A stretch of 64,000 nt of DNA, taken from the NCBI RefSeq assembly GCF_003751085.1, contig NZ_RJJY01000001.1:5146001-5210000 (forward strand), in the 5' to 3' direction. Below are positions 26,001-34,532 of the stretch, piece after piece. Position 1 is the first letter of the stretch, and every line of letters begins with the position of its first letter. The notes beneath the pieces were generated by a model that was given only the letters and a program-made list of their open reading frames with translations, did not search any database and was not told the origin of the DNA. The translations under genes and the position numbers were made by a program. Origin of the DNA: Micromonospora sp. Llam0. GTDB lineage: Bacteria > Actinomycetota > Actinomycetes > Mycobacteriales > Micromonosporaceae.

Positions 26001-29000
26001 TGTCGTAGCCGTACTCGGCCAGCAACGTCCCGCCCGGCCCGTCGAGCCGCTGCTGCGTCGGCCGGGACAGTTCGTCGTAACCGTTCCACACCGTCACGCC
26101 ACGCGCGTTCGTCGAGGTCAGCGGCCGGTCCCGGTGGTCGTACGTCAGCGTTGTGCTGCCGGAGTCCGGGTCGTTGGCGGTGACGAGCCGGCCGCGCTGG
26201 TCGTAGCTCCAGGTCCACGGGTGGTCCGGGTCGGCGGAGTGGGTGGCCGACGCCAGCTGGCCGCGCGGGTGGTAGCCGTACCGCATGGTGGTGAACTCGG
26301 TGCGCGCGGCGTCGGTGAACGTGTCGACCCGGACGGTGCGGCCGATGGCGTCCGAGTAGGTCCGGTACGACGGCGAGCCAGCCGGGTTGATCACGGTGGA
26401 GTGGTCGGTACCGTACTCGTAGCGGGTTGCCCGCTCCGGTGCTTCCGTGCCGCGCAGCACCGGCATCTCGGTGACGACCCGGCCGAGACCGTCGTAGGTG
26501 TAGCGGGTGGCGTTCGGCACGGCGGTGTCGGCGAGCGGGGTGAACAGCCCACCGCTCGGTGCGCCCTCGGCGTAGTAGGCGTTGTTGGTCTGCCACACCT
26601 CACCGGAGGTGTTGTAGAGCGTGTCGCTGATCAGCCGGCCGCCGCCGACGGCTTCCTGTTGGCTCTGCCGTTCCCGGCCGACCCCGTCGTAGAGGGTGAC
26701 GGCGGTTTCGACCCGGTTCTCGTGGCCGCGGCTGCGGGTGACCACGTACGGCGGTTTGCCGGCCGGCAGGTGGTATTCGGCGCTGAAGTCCGGGACCGCG
26801 CCGGCGGTCGGGGTCCGTCCGGGCGCCCAGACTTCGACGAGCCGGCCGAGCGGGTCGTAGGTCGACTGGCTGACGTGCCCGTTCGGGTCGGTGCTGCGTA
26901 CGGCGACACCGCGACCCGGGTCGACCTCGACGGTCTGTTCGTGGCCGAGCGAGTTGCGTTCGACGACCTCGTAGGCCTGCCCGGTGGCCGGTTCGAATGT
27001 GGTCGTCGAGGTCCTACCGTCCGGATCGGTGCGGGACACCACCCGGCCGATCGTGTCGAAGGCGACGGTGCCGTCGCTCTGGAAACCGGACCCGTCGGCC
27101 TTCAACGACCAGGAGCCGGTGACCAGGGCCCGGGCCGACGCGGCGAGAGCGGTGCCGTACGGCTGGCCGTCGTAGCCGACCCGGCTGGCCGAGCTGAGGG
27201 TGGTCAGGTCGTCGAAGTCGGCGTCCGCGCACAGCGTCGGGCTGGTCCGCAGCTGGCGGGTCATCCCGATGATGTGCTGGTCGGCCCGGTGCAGGTAGTC
27301 GACGTACGTGCAGGACTCGTCGCCGGGGCGGCCGGTGTCGCCTCGGGACTCGACGTGCGTGGGCAGCCCGTACGTCGTCTCGTAGGTGGTGCGGGCTTCG
27401 ACGACCCGTTGAGTGCGGGTGTCGTCGCCGGTCCCGGAGGATCGGGTGTACGTGATCTGCCGGGGTTCGGTGACCCGCCAGGCGCGTAGCGGGCTGAGTC
27501 CGTCGTCGCGGTCCCGCCGGGCGAGTTCGGTGGCGGCCGGCACGGTGACGCTGCGGGTCAGCCACGCCGCGTCGGCGTCGTCGGCGCTGGTGTAGGTGAG
27601 TTCCTCGGCGATCCGGCCGGCGAACGGCTCGGCGTCGGAGGCGATCAACACGCCGTCGATGTCGTGGACGTCGACGGCGTCGCCCAGGCCGCGGAAGTAC
27701 CGGGTGACGGACTTGCTCCGGCGGCTGCCGATGGCCGGGTCGTCGTCGCCGGTGATCACGGTGACCTGGCCGAAGCCGGCGAACCGCGAGTAGGTGCGGG
27801 TGGACTTCTTGGTGAACTCCTGCTCCGCGAGTTTCCAGCCGGCGTCGGCGTAGGAGTACCGGGTGACGGTGGGGTAGGCACCGTCGACGGCGGGCAGTTC
27901 CTCGACGGTGTCGACGACGTACTTGTGGAACCAGTCGATGTCCTCGACTGCCGGGTCGGGGTGCCAATAGGACGGATAGCAGAGCCGGGTGTTGGCCTTC
28001 AGCGCGGCGGTGTCGTTCTTGCCGGGCAGGCCGGTGCCGGTGGCGCAGGCCCCGGTCGGCTGCTTGTACGTGACGATGGTTTCGCCGCCGTACTCGTTGA
28101 TGACCCGGCCGATGCGCAGCCGGGAGAAGTTGGGCCGGTCGTCGCGGCGTACCCGGTTGGGCATGTCGTCGGGGTTGGCTTCGAACCGCACCGCGTTGAG
28201 GGCGATCTTGTCGTCGGGGTTCCCGCTGCGGCCGTAGCCGGTACGGGTGACCGACTCCAGCCACAGTGCCGTGTTGAGCCCGGTCCGCAGGATCGGGAAG
28301 GACTGCTTGAGCCGGTATTCGTCGACGGTCTGCAGCGCGGTGGAGCCGGGCTGCCGCTGCGCTGAGGTGGTGATCCGGTCGAGGCGTTTGCGGGTGAAGA
28401 ACGCCGGGGAGGCGTTCCAGCACTTCTGCCCAGCGGTGCAGTGCAGGTCGGCCGGGGTGTCGTACCAGATCCGGTAGTTGCTCGGGTCGGTGCTGGTGAA
28501 GTTGGCTTCGGTGCAGGTCAGCGAGCCTTCAGCGAAGCAGCGTTCGGCGACGGTGAAGGAGACCCGGGCCAGCGGCGCGGCCGAGTAGACGCTGTCGGCG
28601 CGCTGGCCGTAGTCGATCCGGGTCAGGTAGCCGCCCCGGTCGTAGCGGACCGGGTCCTTGAAGTTGAAGTTGCGGGCGTAGTAGTTGGTCTCCTTCGCCC
28701 ACCACAGGCTCATCGCGTTGCCGTGGACGTCCTCGACGTAGTCGAGGGACCAGCGCCACGCCTGGGTGCAGGCCGACCCGGCCCAGTTGCCGGCCTGGTA
28801 GCAGGGTTCACCCGGGTGGTTGCCGTAGACGGGGGCGGTGAGCACCGAGTTGGTCACCGGGTCGCCGGACGACCAGCCGGGCAGCCGGTGCCGACCGAAG
28901 TGGTGCCGGGTGCCGTCGCGGGTGGTGACCACCCAGTACTCGCCGTCGGCGTCGCCGTTGGCCAGCCCGGAGTCCTTGAGTAGCTGCACCTTGGAGCCGT

Positions 29001-29544
29001 CGCCGTTGGCGGTGATCCAGGTCTGCTCGTCGTCGTCGAAGACAAGTTCGGTGGTCGTTCCGCCCAGCGACAGGGTGGCGTTGTTCGACCCCCAGCACAG
29101 GTCACCGGTGCGGTGGCTGGCGTTGTTGGAGCCGGCCTTCTTCGAGTCCTGCCGGCAGTTGGCGTAGCTGCGGGTGATCGACCCGGCGGCGTAGTCCCAG
29201 CCATCGCCGATCCAGGAGGCCTGGTTGTTGGTGGCCGAGGTCCGCCCGTCCACCGACTGCGACGAGTACGACAGGTTGACCTGCGGCATCAGCCCGCCGG
29301 AGGTCTCCGGCACCTGCACCTGGTAGCCGTAGGTGAACGCACCGGAGGAGGAACCGGCGGCCCAGGATCCGGAGGAGAGCAGCGGGGTGGCGGTGTAGTC
29401 GCCGGCCGCCGACGCGCCGGTGTCCAGGACGCCGACCACGCTCGACGACGTGGCGGACGTGGTGGCCCGACTTGCTGCGGGTTCGCCCGCCAGCAGCGCG
29501 CTGACCGGGACGGTGCCGCTGACCACGCGCCGGGTCGACGCCAC
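23080..29544 (-). CDS. Rhs/YD-repeat polymorphic toxin, 5'-truncated, ART-like C-terminal tip
   Basis: Very large protein (2154 aa as drawn). Order: start of the Rhs shell (GGLMPQVNLSYSSQSVDGR, NNQASWIGDGWDY), many YD repeats, a ricin-B-type beta-trefoil lectin at about residues 1510-1640 (GKCLDLQAGFAVSGQQVQLY, QDETRHVYGPDG), the conserved Rhs core end (LGARLYDPVVGRFLSADPVL), a lysine/alanine-rich helical linker, a Gly/Ser-rich linker, and a variable 115-aa tip. The tip has LYRAPHRGN, TAYLGDTEEVAQQYA and a C-terminal DGRRWINFYQGYKW, a pattern that could fit an ADP-ribosyltransferase-type toxin; this is inference. It starts abruptly (GTG 29544) without the signal peptide and N-terminal part usual for secreted actinobacterial Rhs proteins. 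Confidence 0.82.
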   Translation of the reverse strand: MASTRRVVSGTVPVSALLAGEPAASRATTSATSSSVVGVLDTGASAAGDYTATPLLSSGSWAAGSSSGAFTYGYQVQVPETSGGLMPQVNLSYSSQSVDGRTSATNNQASWIGDGWDYAAGSITRSYANCRQDSKKAGSNNASHRTGDLCWGSNNATLSLGGTTTELVFDDDEQTWITANGDGSKVQLLKDSGLANGDADGEYWVVTTRDGTRHHFGRHRLPGWSSGDPVTNSVLTAPVYGNHPGEPCYQAGNWAGSACTQAWRWSLDYVEDVHGNAMSLWWAKETNYYARNFNFKDPVRYDRGGYLTRIDYGQRADSVYSAAPLARVSFTVAERCFAEGSLTCTEANFTSTDPSNYRIWYDTPADLHCTAGQKCWNASPAFFTRKRLDRITTSAQRQPGSTALQTVDEYRLKQSFPILRTGLNTALWLESVTRTGYGRSGNPDDKIALNAVRFEANPDDMPNRVRRDDRPNFSRLRIGRVINEYGGETIVTYKQPTGACATGTGLPGKNDTAALKANTRLCYPSYWHPDPAVEDIDWFHKYVVDTVEELPAVDGAYPTVTRYSYADAGWKLAEQEFTKKSTRTYSRFAGFGQVTVITGDDDPAIGSRRSKSVTRYFRGLGDAVDVHDIDGVLIASDAEPFAGRIAEELTYTSADDADAAWLTRSVTVPAATELARRDRDDGLSPLRAWRVTEPRQITYTRSSGTGDDTRTQRVVEARTTYETTYGLPTHVESRGDTGRPGDESCTYVDYLHRADQHIIGMTRQLRTSPTLCADADFDDLTTLSSASRVGYDGQPYGTALAASARALVTGSWSLKADGSGFQSDGTVAFDTIGRVVSRTDPDGRTSTTTFEPATGQAYEVVERNSLGHEQTVEVDPGRGVAVRSTDPNGHVSQSTYDPLGRLVEVWAPGRTPTAGAVPDFSAEYHLPAGKPPYVVTRSRGHENRVETAVTLYDGVGRERQSQQEAVGGGRLISDTLYNTSGEVWQTNNAYYAEGAPSGGLFTPLADTAVPNATRYTYDGLGRVVTEMPVLRGTEAPERATRYEYGTDHSTVINPAGSPSYRTYSDAIGRTVRVDTFTDAARTEFTTMRYGYHPRGQLASATHSADPDHPWTWSYDQRGRLVTANDPDSGSTTLTYDHRDRPLTSTNARGVTVWNGYDELSRPTQQRLDGPGGTLLAEYGYDTAPGGIGLPAAATRYTDGLAYTQQVGGYTDDYQPTTLTLPQSVADMWGLAESYTYGYAYTDTGLPASVDLPAVGRMPAEQVLVRYTADGLPLSVSGQDWYGAETVYSPYGQVLRSTLGAQPHRVWTTASYDDASGALTDQRVFREQTGDQAIVGGNLVSHRSYGYDAAGNVTAIREHAAGIQERQCFGYDPLGRLTEAWTAADQTSCAVAPAAASVAAGADGAGYWQRYSYDLLGNRSELVEKDLGGDTGKDATTTYGYGGADGAQPRTLTSVRKDYVTPAGAQVTAEAERLYEATGETRSVRSVSSGDVQELTWTYDGQVERIAGQGGGGGTAYVGVVGKCLDLQAGFAVSGQQVQLYECNGTTAQRWSFTVVDGQPDSDLGTLRVYDDWCVQPDGDTAGSLVQLQRCDGTAVQRLTRTVAGQLRHTGSGLCLAVDGGATANSTPVVLAVCDAAATGQVWSAQDETRHVYGPDGARLLTVQDRRATLHLGDAVVTVAAGGVNVNSQRSYAVPGGSMLRYAYGSASVQLAAVATDHQGSPYAEVGSTLAGMPVRILKRDPFGNPRAVDVLATNLKTRAGFLGATPDEASGYTPLGARLYDPVVGRFLSADPVLDLADPLQSNGYAYAHNNPVTHADPSGLSISLTASERAAALAGVGLSTAQVAQAQSAAGRTMTSVILSVAWDVLKEFIGLNAALGCFGGDVWSCVDLITEFVPAIKLFKAFGRIVKAVERTFSAIRAWQKAKTAAQAVLRAARAAETVALNAKKAAAERAKRAAQAAAKKAADKANTTSNRAVNASKKTGNPVQKQAQAKTNPKASTSSGGGGRASSKPGGNTGASSRSNGGSSGGGGKLGSEEGGTKLYRAPHRGNKDAEANGLDPANHPDNGRHPGTAYLGDTEEVAQQYAVQGIYEDGYWEYSMKPEFETHFPASQYRRTHDNKSGEYQWLIPRSKIAMFNQLIDGRRWINFYQGYKW

Positions 29545-29558
29545 CGAGATCTGGCTCG

Positions 29559-31262
29559 GTGGAGCTGACCGGGCCGACCGCGGACCAGGTACGCCAGGTC
29601 GGCGTACTGGTCGAGGTGATGCTGCGACGGCTGCCCGGGATCGGGCCGGCCGGCCCGAAGATCGCCAACGCGGCGGTCGGAGTGCTGGGGCGCCTCGACG
29701 GTGACGCCGCGCTGGCCCAACTGGCCCGGTTGTCGGCGCGGCTGACGTACAAGGGCACCCGCAACGAGGTCGACAAGGCGCTCGATGCGCGGGCCGCCGC
29801 GCTCGGAATCGGCCGCGACGAAATCGAGGAGTTGGCGGTCCCCGACTACGGCCTGACCGACGTCGGTCGGCACGAGGTGACGGTCGGTGGCTGCCGGGTC
29901 GAGCTGCTGGCCGGCGTCGGCGCCGCTGCGGTGACCTGGCACAACGACGCCGGCCGGGTGGTGAAGTCGCCGCCGGCGACGGTACGGCGCGACCATCCGC
30001 AGGTCGTGGCCGACGTCAAGGCGCTGGCCAAGGACGTCACCGGGATGCTGGCGGCGCAGTCGGCCCGGCTGGACCGGCTCTTTCTGGCCCGACGTAGTTG
30101 GAGCCTGTCGGTGTGGCGGGAGCGGTACCTGGACCATCCGCTGGTCGGCGCCCTGGCCCGGCGGCTGGTCTGGCTGGTCGACGGGGTGGCGTGCGGCTGG
30201 GCGGACGGCGCACTGCGGACCGTCGACGACACTCCGGTGTCCGCCGACGCCGACGCGGTGGTACAGCTGTGGCATCCGATCGGGCGGCCGGTGCCGGAGG
30301 TGGTCGCCTGGCGGGAGTGGCTGGAGCGGCACCGGGTGGTGCAGCCGTTCAAGCAGGCCCACCGGGAGGTGTATCTGCTGACCCCGGCGGAGGAGTCGAC
30401 CGGCATCTACTCGAACCGGTTCGCCGGGCACGTTCTGCGCCAGCACCAGTACCACGCGCTCGCCGCCGCCCGGGGGTGGGCCGACAAGCTGCGGTTGATG
30501 GTCGACGACACCTGTCCGCCGACGACGCGAGTGTTGCCCCAGTGGGGGTTGCGGGCAGAGTACTGGGTGGAGGGGGTCGGCGACGACTACGGCGTCGACA
30601 CCACCGACAGCGGGTCGTACCTGCGGCTGGTCACCGACCAGGTGCGGTTCTACCCGGTCGACGCTCCCGGCAACGTGGCGCACGCCACCGGCGGCGGGTA
30701 CACCGCCGGCCGGTGGGGTGCGCGGGAGCAGCGGGCACCGGCGGAGCCGCTGCCGCTGGACGAGGTGCCACCGGTGGTGTTCAGCGAGGTGCTGCGCGAC
30801 GTCGACCTGTTCGTCGGGGTGGCCAGCGTCGGCAACGACCCGACCTGGTCCGACGGCGGCCCACAGGGGCGATTCCGGGACTACTGGTCTTCCTACAGTT
30901 TCGGGGAGTTGTCGGCGACGGCGCAGACCCGCCGGGATCTGCTCGCCCGGCTGCTGCCCCGGCTGGCGGTGGGCAGCCAGGCCAGCATCGACGGCCGGTT
31001 TCTGGTGGTCCGGGGTGAGCTGCGCACCTACAAGATCCATCTGGGGTCGGGCAACATTCTGATGAGCCCGAACGACAGCTACCTGTGCATCGTGCCGGAC
31101 CGGTCGTCGACGCGGTCGGGCGGCGGCCACGACGGGTTTCTGCCGTTCGAGGGAGACAATGTGCTGGCCGTGATCCTCAGCAAGGCGATGCTGCTGGCCA
31201 GGGACACCGAGATCACCGACGTGACGATCACCCGGCAGATCGGGATCGCGACGCCTTCATGA
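29559..31262 (+). pseudogene. DUF4132 protein, 5'-truncated
   Basis: The 567 codons match only the C-terminal half of DUF4132 proteins (normally around 1000 aa or more): armadillo/HEAT-like GIGPAGPKIANAAVGVLGRL, KGTRNEVDKALDARAAALG, central LWHPIGRPVP and EVYLLTPAEESTGIYSNRFA, C-terminal GELRTYKIHLGSGNILM and DGFLPFEGDNVLAVILSKA. The frame opens only 39 bp before GTG 29559 and there is no ribosome binding site. It begins where the divergent Rhs gene also begins, 14 bp away, so both lost their 5' ends in one rearrangement. Confidence 0.8.
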
Positions 31263-31659
31263 TCCACGCAGGGCCGAACCGAAAGCTTTCCTTCCTGCCG
31301 GGGGCGATCCGGCATTGATCATGCGACTTCCCGATGATCAGGTAAACAGGCGCCGGTCTTCCGGAGTACCTCCGGACGCGTGTGCAACCCGGCGAGGCCA
31401 GCGGGGACGCGGGGCGACGGTACGCGCTGGCTGGCCCTACGTAGCGTCACCGCTACGGGGCGGGGTACCGGTTGAGTCTGATGCCGGAGGTGAATCATGA
31501 TGCACCTGTGGCATCACGTTGCCGGACATCTGGAGGACGCCCGGAAGCCGGCAAGACCTTCCAAGCGAATTCGGTGCGGACCTGGCGCGATACTTTCCCG
31601 TGCCTGTTGTCAAATTCTGCGGGTTACAACATCCGATTTACCGGAAGGAGGTAAGCATT

Positions 31660-31875
31660 ATGCGCGAACTATCCATCCGCTACTGCAGGAAAGCAGGTAG
31701 CAGCGGTCTTGCCGAATTACCGAAGAGAATGTTTTATCCAGGTGGCGAGACGAGAGACGGCGACTGCGGCACGGGCCATCCACCGGAGCACTCCCCGGGC
31801 CGGCCGGCGCAGGTCAGCGAGCCTGTCCCGGGATACCCGGAGGTTTCCGTCATACCTCGCATCTCGGGCTGGTGA
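31660..31875 (+). CDS. Small ORF of unknown function
   Basis: Seventy-one codons from ATG 31660, which is preceded by a near-perfect AAGGAGGT (31645-31652) at 7-nt spacing. The peptide starts MRELSIRYCRKAGSSG and becomes proline- and glycine-rich. The same frame is open upstream to 31519 with protein-like content, so it could instead be the end of a decayed gene. A terminator follows at 31996. Not recognised. Confidence 0.3.
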   Translation: MRELSIRYCRKAGSSGLAELPKRMFYPGGETRDGDCGTGHPPEHSPGRPAQVSEPVPGYPEVSVIPRISGW

Positions 31876-31995
31876 GCGCGGTAGAGGCTTTGCCGCGCCG
31901 GTCGCGACATACCTGATTCGATGACGATACCGTCGACAATGGAACACCTTGGAATGGCAGGACCGATCCGCACCGCCCTCCGCACGAGATGTCCG

Positions 31996-32020
31996 AAACA
32001 TCCCATACGGGGATGTTTTT
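31996..32020 (+). terminator. Rho-independent terminator with T-run
   Basis: Nine-bp stem AAACATCCC / GGGATGTTT with a 5-nt loop, the T-run running on from the stem; unusually classical for this GC content. Separates the small-ORF region from the transporter operon. Confidence 0.7.
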
Positions 32021-32170
32021 CGTTCGTGGGAGACCGTCGGGTATGGTCGAGTGCAAACCCCCACCACAGACCTGGTTTGACTTGCCCACCGACCGTCCGA
32101 CGACTCGATTTCGGTCGATGAACACCTCCCGTGTGCGTCGATTGGGACCAGCGTCACGACATTCGTTGGA

Positions 32171-33496
32171 ATGGAGATCGTGTCCGCAATCGTCGTGAAA
32201 TCGTTGTACAAAATTTTCGGCAAACGTGCTGACAAGGCGCTCGAGCGCCTCAAGACCAGCCAACCCGACGCTCCGGCGGACCTGGGCGGTGCCACCGCCG
32301 CCGTCGTCGACGCCAACTTCGAGGTCCGGCCCGGCGAGATCTTCGTCGTGATGGGGCTCTCCGGGTCCGGGAAGTCCACCCTGATCCGGATGCTGAACGG
32401 CCTGCTCACCCCGACCGGCGGCTCGGTCGAGATCGACGGCGTCGACCTCACCAAGCTCAAGCCGGCCGCGCTGCGCAAGCTGCGCCGCGAGAAGATCAGC
32501 ATGGTCTTCCAGCACTTCGCGCTGCTGCCGCACCGCTCGGTGCTGGAGAACGCCGGCTACGCGCTGGAGGCAGCCGGGCTGCCCCGCGCCGAACGGCGGG
32601 AGCGGGCGATGGAGGCACTGCGCCTGGTCGGTCTGGACCGCTGGGCGGACAAACTGCCCCAGGAGCTGTCCGGCGGGATGCGCCAGCGGGTCGGCCTGGC
32701 CCGAGCGTTGGCGGCCGGCACCGACATCATGCTGATGGACGAGGCGTTCTCCGCCCTCGACCCGCTGATCCGCCGCGAGGTCCAGGACCAGTTGCTGGAC
32801 CTGCAGGCCCAACTCGGCAAGACGATCGTCTTCATCACCCACGACCTCAACGAGGCGATGCGCCTCGGTGACCGGATCGCCGTGATGCGCTCCGGCCGGA
32901 TCGTCCAGCTCGGCACCGCCGAGGAGATCCTCACCGACCCGTCGAACGACTACGTCGCGCAGTTCGTGGCGGACGTCGACCGTACCCGCATCCTCACCGC
33001 CTCATCGGTGATGGAACGACCACTCGGCGTCGTCGACGTCAACTCCGGCCCCCGGGTCGCCGCCCGGATCCTCCGGGAGACGCAGACCTCTGCGATCTAT
33101 GTCACAGGCAAGAACAAGCAGTTCCTCGGTACGGTCTCCGACGACGTCATCGACCAGGCGGTCCGCGACGGTCGGCCGAACCTGCAGGACGTGGTGACCA
33201 CCGACCACGTCCGGGTCGCCGGGGAAGACACCCCGGTCGCCGAGTTGTTCAGCCCCTGTGCGGAAAGTTCGCATCCGCTCGCTGTGACCGACACCACCGG
33301 CCGGCTCACCGGAGTGATCCCCCGGATCACCCTGCTCACCGCGCTCGGCAGCATCGGCAGCGACACCGGCAGCAACGGGACCAGCGACGACGCCGAGCCG
33401 ACCAGCGCCAGCGAGGTGGACACCATCACCGCGACAGTCCCCGACCAGGCAACCCCGGCTGACGCAGTGCTGAGCCCGGAGGGAGACCGCTCATGA
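32171..33496 (+). CDS. proV: Glycine betaine/proline ABC transporter, ATP-binding subunit
   Basis: ATPase of 441 aa powering import of a quaternary amine such as glycine betaine. Walker A GLSGSGKST, Q-loop VFQHFALLPHRSVLENAGYA, signature LSGGMRQRV, Walker B IMLMDEAFSALDP, then C-terminal CBS-type domains (from about residue 285) that sense ionic strength or nucleotides in this family. The acidic Ser/Thr-rich tail is unusual. ATG 32171 and GTG 32180 are both possible starts. First gene of the operon; its end overlaps proW by 4 bp. Confidence 0.9.
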   Translation: MEIVSAIVVKSLYKIFGKRADKALERLKTSQPDAPADLGGATAAVVDANFEVRPGEIFVVMGLSGSGKSTLIRMLNGLLTPTGGSVEIDGVDLTKLKPAALRKLRREKISMVFQHFALLPHRSVLENAGYALEAAGLPRAERRERAMEALRLVGLDRWADKLPQELSGGMRQRVGLARALAAGTDIMLMDEAFSALDPLIRREVQDQLLDLQAQLGKTIVFITHDLNEAMRLGDRIAVMRSGRIVQLGTAEEILTDPSNDYVAQFVADVDRTRILTASSVMERPLGVVDVNSGPRVAARILRETQTSAIYVTGKNKQFLGTVSDDVIDQAVRDGRPNLQDVVTTDHVRVAGEDTPVAELFSPCAESSHPLAVTDTTGRLTGVIPRITLLTALGSIGSDTGSNGTSDDAEPTSASEVDTITATVPDQATPADAVLSPEGDRS

Positions 33497-34380
33497 ACGC
33501 CGCCGACGGCATTGACAGCTTCCTGCCGTACCTCAGGATCGGTTCGGTGTTCGAGGTCATCGTCGACTGGACGACCGAGCACCTGGGTGCGCTCTTCGAC
33601 GGGATCTCGACTTTCGTCGAGTCGCTGGTGGATCCCCTGGTCGACGTACTGACCGCGCCGCCGGCGATCGTCGTGGTGCTGATCTTCGCGGCGCTCGGCT
33701 GGTGGCTGCGCGGGTGGAAGTTCGGCATCGGCACCGCCGTCGGGCTCGGCATCGTCGCCGGCATGCCCTACTGGGAAGAGACCATGAGTACGCTGGCGTT
33801 GGTGCTGGTGGCGAGCGGTCTGTCGCTGGCGATAGCGGTCCCTCTCGGAATCCTGATCGCGGAGAACCAGCGGATGGCGGCGTTGACCCGCCCGGTGCTC
33901 GACCTGATGCAGACGTTGCCTGCGTTCGTCTACCTGATCCCGGCGATCTTCTACTTCGGCATTGGCGCCGTCCCCGGGGTAATCGCTACGGTGGTGTTCA
34001 GTATGCCGCCGGGGGTCCGGCTGACCCAGCTGGGCCTGCGACAGATCGACCGCGAGGTGATCGAGGCCGGTGAGGCGTTCGGCGCGTCGCCTTGGGCGAT
34101 CCTGCTCCGTACCAAACTGCCACTCGCCCTGCCGACCATCATGCAAGGGGTCAACCAGGTGATCATGCTGGCGTTGTCGATGGTCGTCATCGCCGGGATG
34201 GTCGGGGCCGGCGGCCTCGGCGAAGTGATCAACACCGCACTCGCCCGGATCCGTGTCGGCCAGGGCTTCGAAGGCGGCATAGCCGTGGTGATCCTGGCCG
34301 TCGTGCTCGACCGGCTGACCGACTCGATCGGGGCCCGTACCCGGTCGGCGAAGGCGCAGCGGGCGCTACAGGAAGCCTGA
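33493..34380 (+). CDS. proW: Glycine betaine/proline ABC transporter, permease subunit
   Basis: Membrane permease of 295 aa with about six hydrophobic segments. The coupling helix (EAA loop) is EAGEAFGASPWAILLRTKLP; LDLMQTLPAFVYLIPAIFYFG is typical for ProW/OpuAB. The start overlaps the proV stop (ATGA). The preceding N-terminal helix FEVIVDWTTEHLGALFDGIS matches the family. Confidence 0.92.
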   Translation: MNAADGIDSFLPYLRIGSVFEVIVDWTTEHLGALFDGISTFVESLVDPLVDVLTAPPAIVVVLIFAALGWWLRGWKFGIGTAVGLGIVAGMPYWEETMSTLALVLVASGLSLAIAVPLGILIAENQRMAALTRPVLDLMQTLPAFVYLIPAIFYFGIGAVPGVIATVVFSMPPGVRLTQLGLRQIDREVIEAGEAFGASPWAILLRTKLPLALPTIMQGVNQVIMLALSMVVIAGMVGAGGLGEVINTALARIRVGQGFEGGIAVVILAVVLDRLTDSIGARTRSAKAQRALQEA

Positions 34381-34532
34381 CCCGCAAGTCCGACCGGACC
34401 GACCCGAAGACCGAACCAGAGCTGCACCGTAACCGAACCGAGATCCCGCAGGGAGGGTCACCGGTGCCGGCGCCCTGCCTCGCTGCCGCGAGTCCGCCGG
34501 TGTATGGCAACACGATGGAAGGACGACAACGA

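Larger units (their letters stand above)
31263..32170. other. Long gap upstream of the ABC transporter
   Basis: About 900 bp without a recognised gene. Two short frames have good ribosome binding sites: ATG 31497 (GGAGGTGA upstream, to 31700) and ATG 31660 (AAGGAGGT, to 31875). A hairpin terminator lies at 31996-32020. The last 150 bp form the leader of the transporter operon; no known riboswitch pattern is seen there. Confidence 0.4.

Noticed and set aside
23578..27489. 1303-codon open frame on the plus strand opposite the Rhs gene
   Set aside because: Arises from the GC bias of the Rhs gene on the other strand; arginine/valine/glycine-rich, no family motif, no ribosome binding site.
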